DNA of 64,000 bases from Acidobacteriota bacterium (GCA_020439745.1 JAGQSC010000003.1:62001-126000), one strand, 5' to 3'; shown: positions 17,469 through 27,068, counted from the first letter of the stretch. A program made the numbers and translations. The notes: generated from the letters alone by a model not told the origin.

Positions 17469-18872
17469 GTGACCACCAAATCAAACCGAATCACTCGAAT
17501 CGCGCTCGTCATTCTGATTGCACTGACACCCGTGCTTACAGGTATTAGCTGGTCAAGGCAACGGCAATTGGACCGTCAAAGGCTGGACGAATCGTCGCGT
17601 CTTCTGCTGGAAAACCCAGCTTGGTGTGCCGATCTTATTTCTGGGTCACTGGAGCAACAAACGCCCTGGGCTACCTGGACCCTGTTTGAGGGCTTAAGCG
17701 GATCGTTCATCTCCCAAACGACCACAAGGGACCTGAATCGCACGTATTCCGGCATACCCATCGATTATGTTCGGCTAATCGATGAGCCTTATGAAGACAT
17801 GGATCAAACTGACTTACAAATGTTACTCAGCGGCTATGGACTGACGCGATCAACCTATTTGTACTTTATGCAAAGGCTCTCCGCACACTTGACACTCGCG
17901 ATTCCTTTTCGGCAAATGTTCCAACTGGAACCCCCTGCGAACCAAGACGCACTCGTGCGCGTGGACCGAGGCAACCAAACCCTGTGGTTCCAACTAACAC
18001 CTGAGCAAGTCGCTGTGATTCAAGAACGATTAACGTCCATTGCACCAGGCTTGCGTGTCGCCTCGGAACCCATCTGGTCGAGCTACGATCAAGTCACCAC
18101 CAACTTGGCGTTCCAGTCCGACCCGTCCGCCCTTCGACACGACTCGTTCTGGAACACCTTCAATCACACATTAATCTCCATAGCCGTTTTGTCCTCCTTG
18201 ATCATGCTGTGGCTCGCACTTTCAGCCCATGCCAAGGCACTGCGGCTGCAGAAGGAACTGGTTGCAGCCACCTCCCATGAGTTACGTACGCCGATCACTG
18301 CCATCCGCCAGCATTCGGAACTCTTGCTGGATCAGCTGCCTGTGGAGGCACCGGAATCCAGCTATGCGCGCCATATCGAACGGGAGTCACGGCGCCTCCA
18401 ACACATGGTGGAGAACCTGTTACAAACGGCACGCTTTGAGCAAGGACTTCCGCCCCTCAATCTACAGCCAGCGCGTCTCGAGGGGTTTCTGCATGATATC
18501 TGTACACCTTGGCAGCGCTCATTCCCCGAATGTGCGCTAAAACTAGATGCCAAACGCGTGACGGTGGTGTGGGACAAACACCTCATCACCCAGGCTGTCA
18601 TTAACTTGTTGGACAATGCGCGTATTCACGGAGCACCACCCATCCTGATCAAGGCAGACCTCACTGGCGACCTCGTTCAATTGACCATACGCGATCACGG
18701 ACAGGGCCTCAAAACTGATTCGAGCCCCGAACTCAGCAGCCATGGTCTGGGGCTCGGCCTCGCCATTTGCCGCGAAATCATCGAACGACATGGAGGAGAT
18801 ATGCATTTCGGTCACGCCGATCCTGGCCTTATGGTGAAAATCAAACTCCCTCAAACCGTGCATCAAACATGA
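17469..18872 (+). CDS. sensor histidine kinase
   Basis: A 467-residue inner-membrane kinase. TM1 spans about 10-28 and TM2 about 232-252, with a roughly 200-residue periplasmic sensor of no recognised family between them. The dimerisation/phosphoacceptor segment has ATSHELRTP (H270). The ATPase domain has the N box (INLLDNARIHG), G1 (IRDHGQGL) and G2 (SHGLGLGLAICREIIERHGG). It should phosphorylate the OmpR-type regulator whose ATG overlaps its stop (ATGA at 18869). The start is GTG 17469 with a poor ribosome site. The gene heads a three-gene coupled operon. Confidence 0.92.
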   Translation: MTTKSNRITRIALVILIALTPVLTGISWSRQRQLDRQRLDESSRLLLENPAWCADLISGSLEQQTPWATWTLFEGLSGSFISQTTTRDLNRTYSGIPIDYVRLIDEPYEDMDQTDLQMLLSGYGLTRSTYLYFMQRLSAHLTLAIPFRQMFQLEPPANQDALVRVDRGNQTLWFQLTPEQVAVIQERLTSIAPGLRVASEPIWSSYDQVTTNLAFQSDPSALRHDSFWNTFNHTLISIAVLSSLIMLWLALSAHAKALRLQKELVAATSHELRTPITAIRQHSELLLDQLPVEAPESSYARHIERESRRLQHMVENLLQTARFEQGLPPLNLQPARLEGFLHDICTPWQRSFPECALKLDAKRVTVVWDKHLITQAVINLLDNARIHGAPPILIKADLTGDLVQLTIRDHGQGLKTDSSPELSSHGLGLGLAICREIIERHGGDMHFGHADPGLMVKIKLPQTVHQT

Positions 18873-19552
18873 AGCAGATCTTGATCGTAGAAGACGAAAC
18901 TGCCGTAAGGGAAGGACTCCGCACACAGTTCAGTCATCTGGGGTACACCGTTGTGTGCGCTGCCAATGGAGCCGAGGCCCTTGAACTTTTGCAGGGGAAC
19001 ACGAATCCCGATCTCATCATGCTTGACTTGGGCCTTCCAGACATGGATGGTACGCGCTTGCTGGACTGGCTACAACAACGCCCATTGCCCATTCCGGTGC
19101 TGGTGCTCAGCGCAAGGACCCATGAATCCGACATTGTCCTCAGTTTCAAGCTGGGAAGCTACGACTACGTGACCAAACCATTTTCGCCACGAGTACTGGC
19201 TGCTCGGGTGGAGTCCCTCATCAATCGTGGCACACACGTACCATCACAAACCTTTGTACTTGGAGATCTGACCATTGATTTAGAGGCTTATTCAGTCCAA
19301 TCACCCCGTCGCGAAGTGCACTTAACCACGAAGGAATTCGATATCATGCGCGCACTGTTCGAGAATGCCGGCAAGCCCGTTACGCGGCATGACCTACTGG
19401 ACGAAGTGTGGGGACTAGACAGCGATGCCGGGCCACGAACGGTTGATACGCACATTGCTGCATTACGCAAGAAAATTGAACCCACGCCAGATCAACCGCG
19501 ATTCATCATCAGTCAACGGGGGATAGGATACAAGCTGGTGGTGAGCTCTTGA
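18869..19552 (+). CDS. OmpR/PhoB-family response regulator
   Basis: A 227-residue regulator. The receiver domain (1-120) has the acidic pair ED (8-9), phospho-acceptor D53 (LDLGLPDMDG), the Ser/Thr switch (LVLSAR) and the conserved Lys (YDYVTKPF). The C-terminal winged helix (about 130-225) carries VHLTTKEFDIMRALFENAGKP-type and RTVDTHIAALRKKIE motifs. ATG 18869 is fixed by the ATGA overlap with the kinase gene. It forms a two-component pair with that kinase; targets are unknown. Confidence 0.95.
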   Translation: MKQILIVEDETAVREGLRTQFSHLGYTVVCAANGAEALELLQGNTNPDLIMLDLGLPDMDGTRLLDWLQQRPLPIPVLVLSARTHESDIVLSFKLGSYDYVTKPFSPRVLAARVESLINRGTHVPSQTFVLGDLTIDLEAYSVQSPRREVHLTTKEFDIMRALFENAGKPVTRHDLLDEVWGLDSDAGPRTVDTHIAALRKKIEPTPDQPRFIISQRGIGYKLVVSS

Positions 19553-20442
19553 TTGTCTTTTACGTGATGCTCCAGGTGCCGTTACTAGAACGATTGGACA
19601 ATGCCACGCACCCAACAGCGATGACACTCATCGATGCATTAATTGAAGCCGAAGTCCATGAGAATCCCGAACAGGCTCAAACCCTAATTGTTGATTTCTT
19701 GATGACTGGGGCGGACTTGCCCGAAATCGATCTGGCCTTGATCGCAGAGACTCTGGCATTGCTGAGACCCATGGATCAAGGCCCACCAGACATCGACCTG
19801 GAAATCACCGGCATCGGTAAACTGGGCCACTACAGCTTTGTCTGCGCCAACGGGGTTTGGATGGGTATTGGCGACCATTGGATGGGTTATTGGTTGAAGT
19901 CCATCCAGCCGAAAAGTCTTGTCTTCACCAACAATAGCGGCGCAATCAAAGAAGTATCACATGCCATGCCCCAAGTGGCATCTGGCCAGCTGGTCTGTTC
20001 CGATGAGGGCGTATTGCATGCCATTCGGTTTTGTGCGCGACATGCCAACATGAATATGTGGACACCTGCTTCGGTGGCCACACGTCCCACCACGGCCCAT
20101 GGCTCCTCCTGGATCGAGCTGATCGATGCACTGTGCAAAGCCAACGAACTCACCTGGTCCAAACACCAAAACAGCATCGTGGTTCGTGCCTACACGCCCC
20201 GTACAACTTCCACGCTGACAGCGTCTGGACACAGCGATTTGGGCACCTTTCTGCAAGGTGTTGCCCGCACATTGGATCTGGAACTGCTGATTGACGATGC
20301 GGTTGCCAACATTCAAATTGATGTGGACGCAAGCGCCACCGACTGGCAGGAAGCACTGGACTGTGTGGCCATCCTCAACGATTTGGAGTGGACGATCACC
20401 AAGGACGCCCTCCATCCACGCCTCATCGTAACCTTCAGATAA
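19549..20442 (+). CDS. STN/secretin-N0-like protein coupled to the two-component system
   Basis: A 297-residue protein of no firmly recognised family. Residues about 88-140 (GKLGHYSFVCANGVWMGIGD, then MGYWLKSIQPKSLVFTN) resemble the small beta domain of PilP/GspC-type pilus or secretion proteins. Residues about 165-215 and 225-297 each look like STN/N0 domains, the alpha/beta fold at the start of secretins and FecA-type receptors (SWIELIDALCKANELTW; LLIDDAVANIQIDVDASATDWQEALD). The likely start is TTG 19549, overlapping the regulator stop as TTGA, so its synthesis is tied to the two-component pair. An N-terminal hydrophobic stretch is short and export is unclear. It could be a secretion-system accessory protein or a ligand-binding partner of the sensor. 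Confidence 0.6.
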   Translation: MIVFYVMLQVPLLERLDNATHPTAMTLIDALIEAEVHENPEQAQTLIVDFLMTGADLPEIDLALIAETLALLRPMDQGPPDIDLEITGIGKLGHYSFVCANGVWMGIGDHWMGYWLKSIQPKSLVFTNNSGAIKEVSHAMPQVASGQLVCSDEGVLHAIRFCARHANMNMWTPASVATRPTTAHGSSWIELIDALCKANELTWSKHQNSIVVRAYTPRTTSTLTASGHSDLGTFLQGVARTLDLELLIDDAVANIQIDVDASATDWQEALDCVAILNDLEWTITKDALHPRLIVTFR

Positions 20443-20550
20443 GCCTCATTGGTTAAAGACAAACCTTTTTTCACTTTTTTTGGGGGTGCATGAGCCGATT
20501 TGCAGGCGAACTGCGCGTGTCTCCTGAAACATCCACTCAGGAGCACAGCC

Positions 20551-23463
20551 ATGATGACCCGCATTTTCTTCACATTATTCGCCAATTTGCCTAGCAATCG
20601 GGCACTCGTTTTGGACGGAACCAACTATGCAACGACACCCAGCATCGGACTCAGTGAAACGAGCGACTGGACCATAGAGTTAGACTTTGTGGCTTTTTCT
20701 GGCGGCACCCTTATTGATGACCAAGGAAGTACGGCTGGCGACGGCATCCTCATTCAACTCACCGGCACCTCGCTACAAATGACGGTGAACGGTGTGGGCT
20801 CGACCAATGTGCCTGATTTTCTAAGCGAAGAGCTCATTATCTATGGTCGTCACTACCATTTGGCCATCACTCACGAATACGACTCAGGAACCGGACTCGC
20901 TGACTTTACTTGGTATCTGAACGGTACGAAATACCCGGCACTCACTCAAGTGGATTACGAACAAAACAACATTACAACCACCCATATCGGACGTCAGGAC
21001 CTCGCAGCGGGATACTTTCAGGGCTGGATCGACAATGTCCACATGACCGAAGAACTCCTGTACACAGCCGACTTTTACCCCACCCCCTCACCCCCCACAC
21101 CGACCGGATTCTCTCAACTTCTGTTGACTTTTGATGACGCTTTGCCTGGAGACGCCACATACACAGACACCAGCGGTCAAGGCAATGACGCCACCGCCCA
21201 AGGCAGCTCCATCACAGCCGTAGACACCTACACCATGGACGATGGCTATGCCCGGCTCAACGGCTTTTCGTCGGTCCTCACCTGGCCGGACTTCGACATC
21301 AGCCCGGGCGTAGATCTAACCGTCGAATTCGACATGCGTTACTTCAATATCCCAGGCTCCATGGATCTGATGACACTTTTCGATGCCATCGACAACGACA
21401 TAGCCTCCGATGGGGGCTTAAGCATTCGGTTCGATCCATCGACACAATTCTTTCAGGTGACCACCAAGACGGCTGGCAATGCATCCATCCACACCGACAT
21501 CTCCACGGCGATCACGCCCAACACATGGACCCGCTGCTGTATGAGCCTGGAGCGTACCTCTGCCACCACCAGTCAATTGAGGTTCTACGTGGATGGCATT
21601 CGAGTGTTTAACAGCAATGTCGACTATGAGAAACCTCCCGCACGCGAGTTGTGCATTGGTGCCACGCACAACCTCGCCGGAACGTACCTCAACTTTTTTA
21701 ACGGCCACCTGGACAACATCCGAATCAGTAATGTCTTACGGTACAGCGGCGCCGACTACAATCACTACCCCGGATCCATTGTGGATGATGTGGATACCGT
21801 GGCCCTTTGGAACATGGAACGACCCGATGTGGCACCTGGTTCGTTTTTTGATAATTCCGGCAACGGAGCCACGTTGTTCGCTGACGAAGTAGAAGCTGCC
21901 CACACCTGGGCCGTCCCCTTCTGGCCCAGTCCCGACATTTCCCCAACCCCTTATACCTATGTGGCTCCCATGCCCGATTTGGGCGCTTCGTGGACGATTG
22001 AGTTTTGGTACAACCGACTCACGAACCTGGATGGCGTCATGTTCGATGCCTATGACGAGTTACTTTCCAATGGCCTCAAAATATCGGTTGATACGTCCCA
22101 CAACATCATCTTCAAGGCGGACGGCATCAATTACACGCTCGGCGCATTGAATGCCAACGCCTGGAATCATGTAGTTGTCCAACAACGCGTCACCACCCCA
22201 GGTGCGCCTCCAATGGTCCGCGTAAGAGCCATCATTGACGGCACCGCACAAACGCCAACCACCCCATTCTCTCGAGTCCTACCCCAAGGCACACATCTGT
22301 TATTGGGCAACAACGACGCGGGCTCCAGCCCCTTGGCCGGGTCCATATCGGAATTACGCATATCATCTGTACCCAGGTACGGAGGCGATGCCGCGCCTTC
22401 TCGTTCCACCTTAGGAAGTGACCTAGAGACGTTGGGTGTATGGTCGATGGATGAACCCACCGGCTCAAGCCTCATTGATCGAAGTCCATACCAACGGGAT
22501 TTTCAGCTATGCGACGGCGCCGTCACTTTTACCAGTCAGCCGGTGGACCAGTCCACCTGTGCCGGAGAAAACGTTCAGTTCAGCACCACAACACTCGATA
22601 CCATCACCACCTTTCAATGGCGCAAGGACGGTGTGGAAATACCCAACGAAACCAACAACACGCTGGTGCTCGTCAACGTGTCGGCGGCCGATGAGGGCGT
22701 CTATGACTGTATCGTTTCCATTGGATGCGATACCGTCATAAGCGACCCCGGCACATTCACACTTGCAGACAACTATGTATTCGACAGTTGGCCTGGTTTT
22801 CTTGATGTGTGTGTGGGTGACGATGTAGACATGACCGTTTCGGTCATCCTACAAACCAAAATGGCAGGTACCTACAGCCTGCAGTGGCTCAAAGACGGTG
22901 TCGTGATTCCAGGAGCCACTGCCGAAACCTACTCCATTACCAATGCCCAGCTCAGCGACCAAGGTTTCTATGAATGTCGCCTGCAGTCTTTTCCTGGCTG
23001 CAGTTTTCAATATTCGCCGCTTCGATCACTTGATGTATTGGGTCCCATCGCCGATGCGGGTCCAGATCGGGTGGTCTGCCTTCCAGGTGAAAGCATCACA
23101 CTCAATGGCAGCCTGCAATGCCCAGACACGGGCACGATTACCTGGACAGGCCCAGGCTCCATCATGAATGGTGATACTTTTTCGCCTACCGTTACCCCGA
23201 CTGCCGCGCCTGGCAACTACACCTACACCATGATGTTCGATCACATGTCAGGCTCTACATCTGACCAAATGGTGGTGGAAGTGCGCGATTACAGTTTCGC
23301 TTTCGGCAATGGTGGTGTTGACATCGACGACCTTTTGGAGCTAGCTGCAGACTGGCCAACCCTCGTCAATCCAGATCACGATACCTACCCCACGCTCGGT
23401 GACGGACAACTGGACATCCGTGACATGATCGCGCTGACCCAATGCAACAGTTACAATCCGTGA
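20551..23463 (+). CDS. large secreted multi-domain protein: LamG repeats, Ig-like domains, dockerin-like end
   Basis: A 970-residue probable exoprotein. AGGAG seven bases upstream sets ATG 20551; the first 18 residues are an unusual short signal-like segment. About three LamG/concanavalin-type modules fill residues 20-650 (repeated SDWTIELDF-, LTVEFDMRYF- and SWTIEFWYN-type starts and IDNVHMTEELLY / LDNIRISNVLRY ends). Two Ig-like domains follow (WRKDGVEIPNETNN and LQWLKDGVVIPGA, each ending YDC or YEC). A PKD-like segment (ADAGPDRVVCLPGESITLNGS) and a dockerin-like C-terminus come last, with two Asp-rich calcium-loop repeats (GGVDIDDLLELAADW; GDGQLDIRDMIALTQ). Such proteins bind glycans or surfaces. 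No catalytic domain is visible, and no cohesin is encoded nearby. Confidence 0.75.
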   Translation: MMTRIFFTLFANLPSNRALVLDGTNYATTPSIGLSETSDWTIELDFVAFSGGTLIDDQGSTAGDGILIQLTGTSLQMTVNGVGSTNVPDFLSEELIIYGRHYHLAITHEYDSGTGLADFTWYLNGTKYPALTQVDYEQNNITTTHIGRQDLAAGYFQGWIDNVHMTEELLYTADFYPTPSPPTPTGFSQLLLTFDDALPGDATYTDTSGQGNDATAQGSSITAVDTYTMDDGYARLNGFSSVLTWPDFDISPGVDLTVEFDMRYFNIPGSMDLMTLFDAIDNDIASDGGLSIRFDPSTQFFQVTTKTAGNASIHTDISTAITPNTWTRCCMSLERTSATTSQLRFYVDGIRVFNSNVDYEKPPARELCIGATHNLAGTYLNFFNGHLDNIRISNVLRYSGADYNHYPGSIVDDVDTVALWNMERPDVAPGSFFDNSGNGATLFADEVEAAHTWAVPFWPSPDISPTPYTYVAPMPDLGASWTIEFWYNRLTNLDGVMFDAYDELLSNGLKISVDTSHNIIFKADGINYTLGALNANAWNHVVVQQRVTTPGAPPMVRVRAIIDGTAQTPTTPFSRVLPQGTHLLLGNNDAGSSPLAGSISELRISSVPRYGGDAAPSRSTLGSDLETLGVWSMDEPTGSSLIDRSPYQRDFQLCDGAVTFTSQPVDQSTCAGENVQFSTTTLDTITTFQWRKDGVEIPNETNNTLVLVNVSAADEGVYDCIVSIGCDTVISDPGTFTLADNYVFDSWPGFLDVCVGDDVDMTVSVILQTKMAGTYSLQWLKDGVVIPGATAETYSITNAQLSDQGFYECRLQSFPGCSFQYSPLRSLDVLGPIADAGPDRVVCLPGESITLNGSLQCPDTGTITWTGPGSIMNGDTFSPTVTPTAAPGNYTYTMMFDHMSGSTSDQMVVEVRDYSFAFGNGGVDIDDLLELAADWPTLVNPDHDTYPTLGDGQLDIRDMIALTQCNSYNP

Positions 23464-23532
23464 TCTGGGCCACGAATTTTGTGAATAACACCATGATAAA
23501 CTTGCTTATATTCGTCCTTTCAAAGAGTCGGC

Positions 23533-24093
23533 ATGCAAGCAAACGAGATCACCGACCTCCTCCATTCATGGCATTTGGACATGGATCGTGCCTGGCACGA
23601 ACTGGTGCCGCTAATTTACCAGGAAATGCGAAAACTGGCGCGTTATCACTTACGCCAGCAAGGCAGCGCGGTGTCTTTTCAGACCACGGAACTGCTTCAC
23701 GAGACCCTGATCAAGCTGGAAGCTCAAGACCGCGTGCAATGGGCCGATCGCAGACATTTCTTTGCCGTGGCCACCACCGTAATGAGAAGGGTGTTGTTGG
23801 ACCATGCCCGCGCTCAAACCGCCGACAAAAGGGGTCACCAGAGCATTCACTTTCAGATCGACGATACCGACTTGGCCCACCCTACCCACGATCGAGATTT
23901 GATTGCATTGGACCAAGCACTCACCGACCTTGCGAGACTAGACCCACCTCTGGCTCGATTGGTGGAATTACGCGTATTTGGCGGACTGACCATCGAAGAG
24001 ACCGCCGATCTTTTGGGATGTTCGCCCGCAACCGTCAAGCGAGACTGGACCACCGCACGCCTTTGGCTATTTGATTACCTCGTCACTGTATGA
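23533..24093 (+). CDS. ECF-type RNA polymerase sigma factor (PF07638-like)
   Basis: A 186-residue sigma factor. Region 2 contains YQEMRKLARYHLRQQ, TTELLHETLIKLE and RRHFFAVATTVMRRVLLDHARA, the pattern of the ECF subgroup common in Planctomycetes and Acidobacteria. Region 4 has LARLVELRVFGGLTIEETADLLGCSPATVKRDW. The stop overlaps the start of the kinase-TPR gene (ATGA at 24090). In this subgroup activity is thought to be controlled by the linked Ser/Thr kinase, not by a classic anti-sigma factor. Confidence 0.93.
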   Translation: MQANEITDLLHSWHLDMDRAWHELVPLIYQEMRKLARYHLRQQGSAVSFQTTELLHETLIKLEAQDRVQWADRRHFFAVATTVMRRVLLDHARAQTADKRGHQSIHFQIDDTDLAHPTHDRDLIALDQALTDLARLDPPLARLVELRVFGGLTIEETADLLGCSPATVKRDWTTARLWLFDYLVTV

Positions 24094-26555
24094 ACCTAGA
24101 CACCTGGCCACGGATTAAGGAAGCGCTCTCGGCGCTGCTCGAATCGCCGACACCTGAGGTCGACCTCAAACGCTTGAACGATTTGGAACCCGAGATCGCT
24201 CAAGACGTAGCCAGGCTCTTTCATCAACGAAAAAGCTTGGGCTCGTTTCTAGAGCCCTCGCAACCAGCGAATGATCCCTTGCTTGACGAGCTTCAGGCGA
24301 CGCTCGGCCAGGATTTTGAAGGTTTCGACCGCGTCGGTGAAGGTGGTTCCAGTGCCGTCTATCGTGCGCGGCAGTTGAAGCCCGTAACCCGCGATGTGGC
24401 GATTAAGATCATGGACCAGCGAACGTTGAACCCTGCGCTACGCGCCCGTTTCCAATTGGAACGAGATGCACTCGCCACCCTCAATCATCCTGGCATAGCA
24501 GTTATTCACACGGCAGGCGAAAGCCGCACAGGGCAGCTTTATCTGGTCATGGAGTGGATCGAAGGCCTACCGATCACGGAATTTTGTGACGTGGGAAAAT
24601 TGTCTATCCGCCAACGCCTCGATCTATTTGTCCAAGTGACCCATGCTGTGCAATTTGCCCATCAAAACGGCATTCTCCACCGAGATCTAAAACCCTCGAA
24701 CATCCTCGTTACCGAGACAGCTGAGGGCCCTCGCGCAAAGGTGATCGATTTCGGGATTGCCACGCGTTTGCAAGCCACACCGAAAGAACGAGTTACCCTA
24801 GAAATGAGTGGTTTTCCCGGAACATTGGCCTATATACCGCCGGAACGACTCAATCACCCCAATGCACCGCCCAACACACAAACCGACGTGTATGCCTTGG
24901 GCGTCGTCTTGTTCGAATTACTCGTAGGTTTGCGGCCTTTCGAAGAACACTCGAACATCGCCTTGGCACAAGCCATCATGCATCGCGATCCACCACGCCC
25001 AAGTCGAGCGCTCGGGCAGCACACAGATCGCGAACAGATGGCTCAAACAAGGGGCTGCACATTCGAAGCATTAACCAAACAACTGCATCTGGACTTGGAT
25101 TGGATCATTCTTCGATGCATTGAGCCCGATACCAGCCAACGATATGCATCAGTCACAGAAATTTCCGCGGATCTGCAGCGAGAGTCAAAAGGTGAGCCGG
25201 TGTCAGCCCGCCCATTTCATTGGTCCTATCTGGCTCGCAAGTTCATCCGCCGCCATAAAGCCTTTGTCATGGCGGGTGTTTTCATGATTGCCATGCTCTT
25301 GATATCAAGTTTTGGGTTCTACAACCTATTTCGAAAATCTGAAGCCGCACGTGTTCGGGAATTAGCGGCCCGACAAACTGCTGAAGCAGAGACGAAACGG
25401 GCCCAAACTATTTCACAGTTCCTCGAAGACATGCTGCGATCTCCTGACCCGGCCAGACTCGGTTCAAATGCCAAAATCGTCGATTTCCTGGATCACAGTG
25501 CTGAGGGCCTTGAAAGCCGATTACAGGACGATCCCGTGGTTTTGGCAAACATCCATATCTCTTTGGGCGACACCTATCTGAACTTGGCGGAGTTCGATAA
25601 GGCGGAACGACACTACCTGACGGCGCTTGAACTTCAAGGCTCTAATCCCGAAACGAAAGTGCGGATGTTGAACAAGCTGGGTCGTCACGCCATCTACACC
25701 ACCCATTATCCACAAGCTCGGACTTACTTGGAATTGGCCCAGGCATTGACGTTCCAACCAGATTGGCAAGACATGGGATTGCGGTATGGTGTGGCTTATA
25801 ACCTGGCGATTGTGGCCGAGGAAACGGGAGATCTTGCAGCAGCCTCCCAGCAGCTTGCCGAATTGTCACCACTCCTGGAAAAACTCGTGCCCTACGACCC
25901 ATCACTTCATTTGGGGAGTCTCAGCAGCCTTGCTAGAATCAATGCCGAATTGGGCCGCTTGGACGAGTCAGAAACCGTTTTGAGGCAGGTGCTTGCGCGC
26001 CAAAACGAGGTGTTTGGAGCACAGCACCCAGATACACTGACCACGCTGTTCGATTTGGCGAAGATCCTGCGAAAACAGAATCGCTTTGAAGAGGCTGAGA
26101 CCCTACAACGCCAGGAATTGCAGTTGAGCACTCAAGTGCTCGGCCAAAAACACCCGGAAACCCTCGTCTCCATGGAAGGCCTGGTGCGCAATCTGATCCG
26201 TCAAGGAAAATACGAAGAGGCGGCACCCCTTTCACAACAGTGTTATCACTGGTTTCTTGAAGTGCTGGGCGAAGACCATGCGTTCACACCTTATGCAGTG
26301 ATCAATCAGGCTTGCATCGTCGGGGCACTTGGCAACCACAAGCAAGCGATGGACCTGTTCGAGCAGGCCATTTCAGGTGTTAGCGACCGTCCGACACTTT
26401 CAGTCAAGTTCCAGACACAATATCTAACCTTCCTCGAAGATGCCAATTACCGCCAAGAAGCAGATCAACTACGCGCAATCTTGTGTGCGCGTGCCAGTGA
26501 CTTCCCAGATCAAGATCCTGAATGGGTGAATCCCTGCGTCTTCACAAATCCATGA
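24090..26555 (+). CDS. membrane Ser/Thr protein kinase with extracytoplasmic TPR domain
   Basis: An 821-residue Hanks-type kinase. The kinase domain (about 75-370) is complete: Gly loop VGEGGSSAV (82-90), K106 in VAIK, HRDLKPSN (197-204), DFG (220-222), PPE (250-252) and DVYALGVVLFELL. One membrane helix lies near 390-413, and about ten TPR-like repeats fill 430-800 (for example LANIHISLGDTYLNLAEFDKAERHYLTAL). The TPR part should therefore be periplasmic and could sense partners, while the kinase acts in the cytoplasm. It overlaps the ECF sigma gene, and phosphorylation of that sigma factor is the likely output. Confidence 0.93.
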   Translation: MNLDTWPRIKEALSALLESPTPEVDLKRLNDLEPEIAQDVARLFHQRKSLGSFLEPSQPANDPLLDELQATLGQDFEGFDRVGEGGSSAVYRARQLKPVTRDVAIKIMDQRTLNPALRARFQLERDALATLNHPGIAVIHTAGESRTGQLYLVMEWIEGLPITEFCDVGKLSIRQRLDLFVQVTHAVQFAHQNGILHRDLKPSNILVTETAEGPRAKVIDFGIATRLQATPKERVTLEMSGFPGTLAYIPPERLNHPNAPPNTQTDVYALGVVLFELLVGLRPFEEHSNIALAQAIMHRDPPRPSRALGQHTDREQMAQTRGCTFEALTKQLHLDLDWIILRCIEPDTSQRYASVTEISADLQRESKGEPVSARPFHWSYLARKFIRRHKAFVMAGVFMIAMLLISSFGFYNLFRKSEAARVRELAARQTAEAETKRAQTISQFLEDMLRSPDPARLGSNAKIVDFLDHSAEGLESRLQDDPVVLANIHISLGDTYLNLAEFDKAERHYLTALELQGSNPETKVRMLNKLGRHAIYTTHYPQARTYLELAQALTFQPDWQDMGLRYGVAYNLAIVAEETGDLAAASQQLAELSPLLEKLVPYDPSLHLGSLSSLARINAELGRLDESETVLRQVLARQNEVFGAQHPDTLTTLFDLAKILRKQNRFEEAETLQRQELQLSTQVLGQKHPETLVSMEGLVRNLIRQGKYEEAAPLSQQCYHWFLEVLGEDHAFTPYAVINQACIVGALGNHKQAMDLFEQAISGVSDRPTLSVKFQTQYLTFLEDANYRQEADQLRAILCARASDFPDQDPEWVNPCVFTNP

Positions 26556-26607
26556 CATTCACGAAATGGAGCCATCACCTTCGGGAAGTCCCTTTACGCT
26601 GAAATAG

Positions 26608-26640
26608 CCTTGGGAACAATATCCCAATCTAATCCCAAGG
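26608..26640 (+). promoter_or_regulatory. alternative hairpins covering the DUF1573 ribosome site
   Basis: The arm CCTTGGGA (26608-26615) can pair with the near TCCCAA (26622-26627) or with the far TCCCAAGG (26633-26640). The far arm contains the AAGG of the ribosome site AAGGAG (26637-26642) for ATG 26649. The two pairings exclude each other, one hiding and one freeing the site. No known riboswitch family was recognised. Confidence 0.38.
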
Positions 26641-26648
26641 AGACATTC

Positions 26649-27023
26649 ATGTTTTTGACACTATTATGCTTAGCAGGACTTTTGATGGGCCAAGGTGCCG
26701 AAATTACCACAGAACAAGCTGTGCTGGATATGGGGCACGTCACTCAAGGCGAGGAAATTGCCTCCACCATCACATTCCGCAACAGTGGCAACGAAGAGCT
26801 CGTCATTACGTCTGTCAAAACGTCGTGCGGTTGCACGGCAGCCAAGCTGGAGAAAATGACCTATGCGCCCGGTGAATCAGGCGAGATTGCTGTGACTATG
26901 AAAACCGCGCGCCTTCAGGGTGAAGTCAGTCGCAAGGTGAGCATCCTCAGCAACGCTTCGGTGCATCCCTTCGACATCACGATCAAGGCCAACGTGACTT
27001 CCGCAACTACTGCCAGTAACTGA
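26649..27023 (+). CDS. DUF1573 secreted protein
   Basis: A 124-residue exported protein with a signal peptide (MFLTLLCLAGLLMGQG) and one DUF1573 beta-sandwich. The family hallmark is plain: DMGHVTQGEEIASTITFRNSGNEELVITSVKTSCGCTAAKLEKMTYAPGESGEI, here quoted only for its two key parts, FRNSGNEEL and VKTSCGCTAA. AAGGAG lies seven bases before ATG 26649; an upstream in-frame ATG at 26610 has no such site. DUF1573 proteins are ASPM/SPD-2/Hydin-like periplasmic or surface proteins of unknown role. A strong terminator follows. Confidence 0.9.
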   Translation: MFLTLLCLAGLLMGQGAEITTEQAVLDMGHVTQGEEIASTITFRNSGNEELVITSVKTSCGCTAAKLEKMTYAPGESGEIAVTMKTARLQGEVSRKVSILSNASVHPFDITIKANVTSATTASN

Positions 27024-27032
27024 GTCCTATGT

Positions 27033-27068
27033 GCGGATTGGAGGGCTCATCCTTCAATCCGCTTTTTT
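27033..27068 (+). terminator. intrinsic terminator after DUF1573
   Basis: GCGGATTG (27033-27040) pairs with CAATCCGC (27055-27062) and is followed by TTTTTT (27063-27068). The minus-strand zinc-ribbon reading frame stops inside it. Confidence 0.85.
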
